Shown here in pieces: positions 57,280 through 64,000 of a stretch of 64,000 nucleotides of DNA; the stretch's first letter is position 1, and the number at the start of each line of letters is the position of its first letter. The stretch spans positions 21,463,711 to 21,527,710 of the forward strand of contig JAJKFL010000012.1 of NCBI GenBank assembly GCA_021186555.1, written 5' to 3'. The notes beneath the pieces are model-generated. The model made no database searches and had not been told where the DNA came from. It saw nothing but the letters and a program-made list of their open reading frames with translations. The translations under genes were made by a program, and so were the position numbers. The DNA comes from Reticulitermes speratus. Its lineage: Eukaryota > Arthropoda > Insecta > Blattodea > Rhinotermitidae.

Positions 57280-57960
57280 TCCAAATGGTTTACGAACTCC
57301 CTACCACTGAAGGATATATGGAGAGCGGAAGGTGTAGACATCAAGTAAGTAACTCGTCTTCTGGGAGTAGACTGGAATACGGAATCCGATTCCCTTTTCA
57401 CTGACCCACGGGACATTACCGACAATTTGGCGGGATCACATGGAACGAAACGCCTCATTCTTCGCACGACAGCCAGGTTCTACGACACACTCGGCCTATT
57501 TGCCCCTGACCTGCTCTTGGTGAAAGTACTTTTCCAAGATACTTGGTGTAGAGGGCTGCAGTGAGAAGAGCTCCTGCCATCAGATCTTGCACAAATATGG
57601 CACCTATGGACTTACAAGCTCCAACACTTATCCTCGCTGCACATTCCGAGGTAAATAGGTGTGTCCCAGTCAGGGGACGAGGCCACACTTCACGTCTTTT
57701 GCGACGCCTCAGAAAGAGCGTATGGTGCCGTACTATACATAGATCGGTGTTCGGGACTACATGCTGTGTTCGCCTAGTGTGTACAAGAACAGATTAGCAC
57801 CCCTTAAGAAGGTAACACTTCCCAGGTTGGAGTCACTCGCGGCCTTATTAAGTGCGCGTCTTCTTCGATACTTTTGTCACAAAACTGGATTCGACGCTAC
57901 TAGCGCCATCCTATGAAGTGACTCCACGGTAACACTGGGATAGATACGTGCTTCCCGAAC
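57280..57960 (+). pseudogene. BEL/Pao RNase H region, heavily broken
   Basis: Fragments in several frames include the connection (LGVDWNTESD, TTARFYDTLGLFAPDLL) and the RNase H signature LHVFCDASERAYGAVLY at about 57682-57732, then LPRLESLAALLSARLL. Confidence 0.7.
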
Positions 57961-58096
57961 CGTTGGAAAACCTTCGTTTCATATTGTATCTGAGATTTTG
58001 ACTAGCACCACGCCCAGCTAATGGCGACAGTGCCCAGGCTTCAACAATCCTACCGACCATCTTTCGAGGGGTCTTCGGGCAGACGACCTGTACTCA

Positions 58097-59395
58097 TTGG
58101 ACTCTTGGTGGACCGGCCCTGACTGGCTCGTTCAGCACCCTGACAGTTGGCCTCATTACATTACACCTTGCGACGCACCACTGCCTGAGGCGAGGAAGAC
58201 AGCTCCCCAGGTTCTCATGGTTCTAACACCGGAGCCCCTACTACCTATTTCACACTTCAGCTCATACTCGAAACTGATGCACGTTACAGTCTGGGTCCTC
58301 CGGTTTGTCAAATCCCTCAAAGAGAAGCGCAAACACGACCACTCAATGACGGCTTCAGAAATGGAAGATGCTCGCACTTACTGGATACGCCAAGTTCAAG
58401 GGGAATGTTTCGCCGCTGAACTGTCAGCCTTACGGCAAGGGTTACACTTGCCGCGGAACTCAAAGATTGCTCGGTTCAACCCATTTCTGCAAGGTCTTAT
58501 TCGACTTGGTGGTCGCCTACAGTTTGCAGACTTGTCAGACAATGAGTGCCATCCATTGCTCCTCGATGGATCGCACCCCTTCACATGTCTGTTAGTACAC
58601 CAGACCCATATTCGGCTTCATCACCTTGGAGTCCACATCGTGTTGGAGAAGTTACGCAATGAATTCTGGATCCTGAGAGCACGTCAGGTGACGAAGAAAG
58701 TCTTACGCACTTGTCTCCCATGCAAAATTGCGCATAACAGACGTGGTGAGCAGTTGGAAGCTCATTTACCTTCAGATCGCGTTCGCCCTACAAATCCATT
58801 TGCTGTCACTGGGATCGACTTCGCCGGCCCACTGTATGTCAGGTAGAGCAACGTTGTCAAGAAGGCTTACATCGTGTTATTTACATGCGCCACGACGAGA
58901 GCTGTGCACCTTGAGCTCTAGAGATTTATCCACGGACAGGTTTTTAATGGCTCTGCAACGCTTTGTGGGCAGGAGAGGTTTACCCACACCATTTACTCTG
59001 ACAACGCGCAGACCTTCCAGGCTGCTAACAGAGAACTTACGAACCTCTTCGAGGTGACCGCAGATCCTAAGACCCATGCGTACCTCGCGCATGACGGCGT
59101 TACATGGAAGTTCATTGCCTCACGGGCGGCTTGGTGGGGAGGATGGTGGGAAAGAATAATTGGCTCCACCAAGCGCTGCCTGAGAAAAGTGTTAGGACGT
59201 TCACATGCCGATGAAGAAGAGCTACTCACAATTCTGACAGGCATTGTAGCCGCCCTTAACTCACGGCCAGTCGGCCAGGGAGGAGATAACTGGGAGACCC
59301 TAACACCGTCCCATCTCCTTAGCGGAGACAAACTTACAGCAATTCCTTATGGACCCGAGCCGGACACGAACAATGACCTGTCAAGAGAATTAAAA
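58097..59395 (+). pseudogene. BEL/Pao integrase
   Basis: The N-terminal zinc-binding HHCC module (HQTHIRLHHLGV...VLRTCLPCKI), then the DDE core: VTGIDFAGPLYV (first D; TAG at 58844-58846 follows), YSDNAQTFQA (second D), WWERIIGSTKRCLRK (Glu), and the C-terminal SHLLSGDKL. Broken by stops and shifts; DNA strand transfer would be the family role. Confidence 0.82.
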
Positions 59396-59972
59396 AAGGA
59401 GGATTTACAACGTACATCACACATATGCGAGGGAAGAAACAACGATAGTACCGAGGATACAAAGAAAATATACAGGGATGCGATGGGGGCAAATAAGGAT
59501 GAACATAGGCGCAAAACATCTCCTCACAAGTGTACGAGAGACCTGGTACCGAGCGGTAAATGACATAATTCCCACGAATGAAAGACTGCACAAAATCGGA
59601 TTACGGGAAATGCCGACGTGTATCTGGTGTAAGCAGACGGACACGATTGAGCACAGAGTTATATCATGTATAGGAACGGATGCAATATGGAGTTGGACGC
59701 GATCTCGGATAGCTGGCATACTAAGGGTAGATGCAAGGCAAATACCCAATACGTGGCCCCTACTTCCGGCGATGCATATTTGACCGCCGCGTCGGCATAA
59801 TGCAATAATCTGGATTTTAGGAAACATGGTCCATTACACACGCTCACGGAGCACCCGCCTTTGAGAACTCAAGACATATATAGTATACACACGGCTAGCC
59901 AGATGGAAAGTGCAGAAGTGGCATCGAAGGCAACAACTTTATGACAACTACCTAGATGTAATCACATACTGA
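59396..59972 (+). pseudogene. LINE eta ORF2 C-terminal end
   Basis: From about 59478 the frame reads VRETWYRAVNDIIPTNERL, the Cys/His box CIWCKQTDTIEHRVISC, IWSWTRSRIAGILRVDA, then shifted pieces and the final YLDVITY with TGA at 59970-59972. Confidence 0.77.
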
Positions 59973-60232
59973 TGGCCCAGTGTGGTGTGTGGGGGGGAGC
60001 AGTGCCTATGGTGGAAGGAAGGGTCAGGAGAAGAGTGAATGGCACCGTTCCCGAGACTCACAGTGAGATAGGCACAGGAGAGGAGAGTGACTCAAGCGGA
60101 CGTTGCCGGATAGACAGTCAGAAACAGGACAAGGAAATGCAGTGATCTAATATGATTGTGACGGAGAGCAAGGTGATGTTAGGAAGGTAACTAAGTATGA
60201 TAAATGTACATGGAAAGTAAGGAAAATAAAAC
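59973..60232 (+). other. LINE eta 3' UTR
   Basis: Non-coding, G/A-rich, ends GGAAAATAAAACTCAG without a clear long poly(A). Confidence 0.5.
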
Positions 60233-60340
60233 TCAGTTTTGTGCCGGGATTTGGTCCCAGCACCCTCTGCGAGAATCGAACCTTGGACTTTCGACGTGCG
60301 CATCATTCCCTCCTACTTGGTTCCCCTCCATTTCCCCTCC
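60233..60340 (-). mobile_element. Possible tRNA-derived SINE or tRNA relic
   Basis: On the minus strand, AAGGTTCGATTCTCGC (60268-60284 region) matches a pol III B box, with a weak A-box-like AGTAGGAGGGA about 45 bases upstream. No intact tRNA fold was derived. Confidence 0.3.
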
Positions 60341-61036
60341 TGTCCCGAGTTTACTTCCTACCTGCGTATGATTGATGTAATCACTCCGAACCTAGCCGCC
60401 TACAAGTAACTTCCAAATTTCGTCTCGGCCATGGGGGCAAAATTCCTCCAGCTGTGAGTTGGTGAGGTTGGAGTCCCTTGGCGGTCGTCGTGGTTCCAGG
60501 GCTTTGGTTTTGTTGGGTTTAGCCCCACGACGACGCCAAGGTAACTTTAGTTTGGTATGTATGGAGACAAGTAATTGCTTGGTCAGTCTCACGTCTTGTA
60601 TATTTTGTAATTTTGTATATGATTGTCTTTATTGTATCTTATTTAATTTGTGTGTTACAATATATGATTTTTTTGGTATATTGTATCCTTGTTGTGTGCA
60701 CCAACCGGCTTATCTGCGGGGCCCAGTTCAGTAAAGCAGATTTAGCAGAGAGGGGTAGGCCAGAACTGATAACAGCGACCATCAAAAAGCATTCCCCGGT
60801 GCAGTTTAAAAAAAATCCCGGTGGGGGGCGAGATTTTTCGCATACGTCCAGACCGGCCCTGGGGCCTACCCAGCCTCCTACACAATGGGTACCGGGTCTT
60901 TCCCGAGGGTAAAGCGGCCGGGGCGTGGTAATGACCACCCACCCCCAACTAGCGCCGGGGTCAAGAATGAGTAGAGCTATACCTCTACTCCCCCTTTGGG
61001 CCTTCATGGCCTGTTATAGGGAAAACTTTACCTTAC
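60341..61036 (+). other. Unassigned non-coding, probable retroelement 3' ends
   Basis: Contains the hairpin and, at 60890-61036, a GC-rich stretch (GTAAAGCGGCCGGGGCGTGG) followed by TTTACCTTA-type tail, which resembles the 3' end of a truncated LINE or SINE. No ORF supported. Confidence 0.35.
60477..60540. repeat. Strong inverted repeat (hairpin)
   Basis: Arm CTTGGCGGTCGTCGTGG (60477-60493) pairs with CCACGACGACGCCAAG (60525-60540), with one bulged G and a 31-base G/T-rich loop. Confidence 0.85.
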
Positions 61037-61489
61037 ATTCTATGCTAGTATCAGAATTTTCAACAGACTCCGAGTCTTGTAAGTCTTAAGAATGAAAAGA
61101 CAAAATTTAAAGTAGCATTAAGAAAATACTTAAATACATACTGTCGTACACTATCCGCTTACGACTGTAAAGGTAAGAAGTTATTGCATTTATAAGGTAT
61201 ATAATTGTGTTATACCATAATGTACCATGTTTTAAAATACAGAATAAGTGTTGCACAATAGAGAAATGTCGATATCACAGGCAGTAGACAGGGTCATCAA
61301 TGTCAAGAAGCAATCGTGTTGACCTCAAGTGTCACCAAAAGTCCAGCTCCTCTGATGCAACCCTTCTTAAAATGTAAAGTCATGTTTGTACTATGATCTC
61401 TGTATGGCCCGTGATTATTTCATGGTTTTAAGGCTTAGAAGCCTCAAGTTTAATGCTCTTATCACGTGACAGCCAACGCCCTAAAGTTC
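61037..61489. other. No feature recognised
   Basis: AT-rich non-coding sequence. The left boundary of the LTR of the next element may lie in its right part (candidate TG starts near 61267 or 61374), not decidable without the other LTR. Confidence 0.3.
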
Positions 61490-61700
61490 CTTATTTAAAG
61501 GTGTTACTAGACATTTTCGGGGGATTCAATCATCATCAATTGTTACTGGAAACTCTGTCACTCTGCTGACAGATACTGGGATCTTCTCGTACAAATTATT
61601 AAATTCTACACTTCGACATTTCTCGAGAAACACACAGAAAACCAGCTGTATCAACTCTTCAACATCTAATAAACTTAATAGTTATTTAGTCATCATCGTG
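61490..61700 (+). promoter_or_regulatory. Putative 5' LTR promoter and poly(A) signal
   Basis: TATA-like TTATTTAAAGG at about 61491-61501 and AATAAA at 61668-61673 have the spacing of an R/U5-containing LTR. Inferred from position upstream of gag only. Confidence 0.4.
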
Positions 61701-62428
61701 TGTTGCTGTGGACTTGAATTTCAATTCTTAAGTGTTCCAACGCACTCAACACTTCCCTCTCGGTCAACGCTTCCAACTTTATGCTCCAATCTACGTTCCC
61801 AACCCACCACCCTCCTTGGGATACGACAAATCTGGTGTCAGCTTTTGGGGTGGAACACAGTTCACCAGCAACAAACCAGCAGATCTTCAAGTCAATTCAT
61901 CCACACAAGACACCTCTAGTGGTTGCCTGGACGGTGTGTCCAATTCGGGAAGCGTGTATAGGTTGGCCCTTCGCCCCCGTCTATTAGCTGTCCACGTACG
62001 AGTAAGGGGGTACGACTATCTTCAAGGAGACAGGATCCGCTCTAGCTCTGGACGACCCTTGCTGTACCAGACAGCAACGCATCATATCACCCAGTCGACG
62101 GAAAAGATCACCATCGCGAGACCAGTAGCATTATCAACGTTCCAGTTCATCAACGTCCCGGACTCGAGCATCAAAAGCCTACCGGCCAGCCCGTGCTCCG
62201 AGACGCACCATCGCGCCAGCATCAGCATCACGCCGAAACGTCCGCCACAATCTTCAGAGGATCAACGGAACACCCCCTGTGCTCCACAGCCCGGAGATTC
62301 TACACCCGGTAAGTTGCACTCACAATTTTAAAACACCCTGTGGCACTGTCAATCCATCATCAACAGCTCTGTATCTAAATTTTAATTCAATTTTGATCTG
62401 GTAGTGTTCGTGTTAATTGTAACTCAGT
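61701..62428 (+). other. Gag leader; 199-codon upstream ORF of doubtful status
   Basis: An open frame at 61732-62331 (Pro/Ser/Thr-rich, no recognised domain) lies between the LTR and gag. Composition and lack of motifs argue for chance or a leader ORF. Confidence 0.3.
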
Positions 62429-63433
62429 ATGGAGGCAGATCACAGTAGTGATGTGTCAGCAGCTTCTTACAGCACGCACTACTGCAATGTGGCTGAAGCC
62501 ATGAAGCTAATCACTCATCCATTTGATGGGGATAAAAGAAAATTAAGAGAATTAATTGAGAACGTGGATGTAGCGTTCGAACTCATTCATCCAAGCAAAC
62601 ATGAAATACCACTAAAATTTGTGAAAACTAAAATCACTGGTGATGCCAGATCAAAATTATTTGTCAGAGATTTAACGCATACATGGGAATTAGTTAGGGG
62701 GATACTAGAAGAGAATTATGCCATACGGCGTACTTTGGATTATTATGCCTGCAAAATGTTCAGTGCTAGGCAGGAGAAAGGCGAGAGCGTCGCCTCATGG
62801 GGAAGCAGAATAGATGAAATGCAGACAGACTTGAGAGAAGCTGCCAGACGTGTGTGTAAGCAAGAAGAGATACAGGGAGCAGTAGGACTGATAAATCACT
62901 TAGGCAAAGCTTGTTTCATACAAGGCCTTCATAACGAACGCATACAAACCATAGTTCGAAGCCGGGGAGAGTCCATTCTGTTATCTCAAGCCATCGAAAT
63001 CTCACTCGAAGAGGAAGGCGCCATCCTCTCGGTGCGAGAAAAATCTGGAGCTACTGGACCCCTCTTAAGATGTCACAAGTGCAATATACTAGGCCACACG
63101 GCTAATAAGTGTAGAAACATTGATAAATTTCCCCACACCCGTGCACGGGAAGGTACGAATTATCCGCGGGAAGTTGCGAATTATTCGCGAGAAGTTATGA
63201 ATTGTACTGAGGAAGGTACAAGTTTTACTCCGGAGGTTATGAGTTGTTTTAATTGTGGATGTGAAGGTCACGTCGCTAAGAATTGCCGACAGAGTTCGGT
63301 GTGTAGAAAGTGCGGCATGAAAGGCCACACTGAGAGTAATTGTAGAGTCCAAAATAAAGGTTGGACAAAGTCGGGAAACGAAGGTCGGGAGTTTGTGAGC
63401 AACCCACGAACTGCCCAGAACAAGAGACAATAA
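62429..63433 (+). CDS. Gypsy-like Gag, three CCHC knuckles, intact
   Basis: 334 codons from MEADHSSDVSAAS. Residues ~25-200 form a capsid-like helical region (LITHPFDGDKRKLRELIENV; ITGDARSKL). Then knuckles CHKCNILGHTANKC, CFNCGCEGHVAKNC and CRKCGMKGHTESNC. Between the first and second lies a degenerate 7-8-residue repeat (NYPREVA, NYSREVM, SFTPEVM). Known role: capsid assembly and RNA packaging. The stop at 63431-63433 is bypassed in the -1 frame, which is open into protease. Confidence 0.85.
   Translation: MEADHSSDVSAASYSTHYCNVAEAMKLITHPFDGDKRKLRELIENVDVAFELIHPSKHEIPLKFVKTKITGDARSKLFVRDLTHTWELVRGILEENYAIRRTLDYYACKMFSARQEKGESVASWGSRIDEMQTDLREAARRVCKQEEIQGAVGLINHLGKACFIQGLHNERIQTIVRSRGESILLSQAIEISLEEEGAILSVREKSGATGPLLRCHKCNILGHTANKCRNIDKFPHTRAREGTNYPREVANYSREVMNCTEEGTSFTPEVMSCFNCGCEGHVAKNCRQSSVCRKCGMKGHTESNCRVQNKGWTKSGNEGREFVSNPRTAQNKRQ
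63373..63379 (+). promoter_or_regulatory. Candidate -1 frameshift slippery site GGGAAAC
   Basis: In gag phase it reads G GGA AAC, the X XXY YYZ form. The -1 frame is open from here into the protease. It lies about 50 bases before the gag stop. Function inferred. Confidence 0.6.
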
Positions 63434-64000
63434 GTTGTCCCCCATTCAAAATTCATGAATGTAAGAGCCATGTCAGATGTAACCTAGACACCATCACGCT
63501 GAGAGTTGACTTAGGTAAAGAAAATAAACTTAAATTTTTATTAGACACAGGTGCCGATCTTTCTGTAGTTAAAAGGTCGAGTTTAAAACGAGAAATAAAT
63601 TATCCACTCAAAGGAGAAATAAATATAAAGGGAATTTCCAACACGGTAATGAAAACAGAAGAAACTGTAGAACTGAAATTATATACAGACACACATGAAA
63701 CCACACACACTTTTCATGTTGTTGGAAGTGAATTTGGAATTCACTATGATGGCATTTTAGGTCGAAACTTCTTTGAAGATAAACAAAGCATTATAAATTA
63801 CTGCGACCAACAAATTGTCATGGGAAATGTAGTTGTTAAATTTGATTCCAAGTCAGTCACAGCTAACATTGGAAATTGTAAATTATCATTGAAAGCCAGA
63901 TCTGAGAATATTGTGAAATTACCTACCAAATCCGTGGGCCATGGATTAACATCCAAAAAGGAATTAATGCCAGGTGTATATTTAGCAGAGTCCTTGACCA
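63380..64000 (+). CDS. Gypsy-like protease and start of Pol (partial)
   Basis: The frame at -1 to gag is open to the window end. The retropepsin core LLDTGADLSVVK (from about 63538) has the catalytic D-T-G, and the flap-to-C-terminal part ends in DGILGRNFF (about 63751-63777), the I-L-G motif expected before the second helix. RT, RNase H and integrase would follow outside the window. The protease would mature the polyprotein. Confidence 0.82.

Larger units (their letters stand above)
54351..59395 (+). mobile_element. BEL/Pao LTR-retrotransposon inside LINE eta
   Basis: Gag, protease, RT, RNase H and integrase appear in BEL/Pao order. About 270 bases of non-coding leader or LTR remnant precede gag. 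The right side ends within the integrase C-terminus (LTPSHLLSGDKLTAIPYG...) with no 3' LTR. No paired LTRs and no target duplication were found, so it is a truncated copy. Confidence 0.82.
50588..60232 (+). mobile_element. LINE copy eta, full 5' end, split by BEL/Pao
   Basis: Family 5' UTR, ORF1, endonuclease and RT up to 54350, then a BEL/Pao element to 59395, then the ORF2 C-terminus and 3' UTR to about 60232. About 150 codons of ORF2 are missing across the BEL/Pao, so a deletion accompanied the event. Confidence 0.8.
61490..64000 (+). mobile_element. Gypsy-like LTR retrotransposon, 5' part (runs off edge)
   Basis: Order: promoter-like TATTTAAAGG (61492-61501), AATAAA (61668-61673), a ~730-base leader, intact gag, an overlapping protease/pol frame at -1, continuing past the window end. 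Intact frames make it the best-preserved element here. LTR limits and primer-binding site were not resolved. Confidence 0.75.

Noticed and set aside
61732-62331. 199-codon ORF as a real protein
   Set aside because: No motif, biased composition, and position in the leader of the Gypsy element; kept only as a note.

Overview
This window reads as eukaryotic, most likely insect, genomic DNA. It has spliced coding sequence with GT/AG introns, nested copies of insect-type transposons (a LINE of apparent L1/Tx1 type, jockey, BEL/Pao, Gypsy, Penelope-like, mariner), poly(A)-ended retroelements and microsatellites, and no bacterial gene organisation. The density of nested elements suggests a large, repeat-rich insect genome; the species cannot be fixed from sequence alone.

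Layout. 1-6250: decayed transposons, namely a minus-strand jockey tail, LINE copy alpha split by an internally deleted mariner, a BEL/Pao fragment, and a Penelope-like (PLE) tail carrying a hammerhead ribozyme motif. 6260-23890: the one host-like gene, an unrecognised coiled-coil protein visible as 26 short phase-0 exons. Its core is a tandem array of ~1.15-kb units, each with an 84-bp exon (type A, 28 codons) and a 108-bp exon (type B, 36 codons). A 2.34-kb PLE with target-site duplications, an inverted terminal arm, RT and GIY-YIG remnants and a hammerhead motif sits in one intron. 23890-60230: seven same-strand copies (alpha to eta) of one LINE family, with successive copies joined 3' end to 5' end at four junctions. 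They are interrupted by a solo LTR, a near full-length jockey, a PLE tail with a third hammerhead motif, a DD41D mariner-superfamily element, a minisatellite insertion, a truncated jockey, a BEL/Pao element, and a ~5.3-kb cytosine-poor coding-poor segment of unknown nature. 60230-61490: short unassigned elements including a strong hairpin. 61490-64000: the 5' part of a Gypsy-like LTR retrotransposon with an intact gag, a candidate -1 slippery site and an open protease/pol frame running off the edge.

The main novelty is the exon array. Exons A and B and their flanking introns are homologous to each other, so an ancestral exon doubled and then the pair amplified about a dozen times, with later dimer and monomer duplications still visible. 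Phase-0 symmetric exons let copy number change without breaking frame. Several copies carry one-base indels at homopolymers, so either some copies are decaying or the assembly is imperfect there. The three hammerhead motifs show compensatory changes in stem I. All transposon ORFs except the last Gypsy gag are broken.
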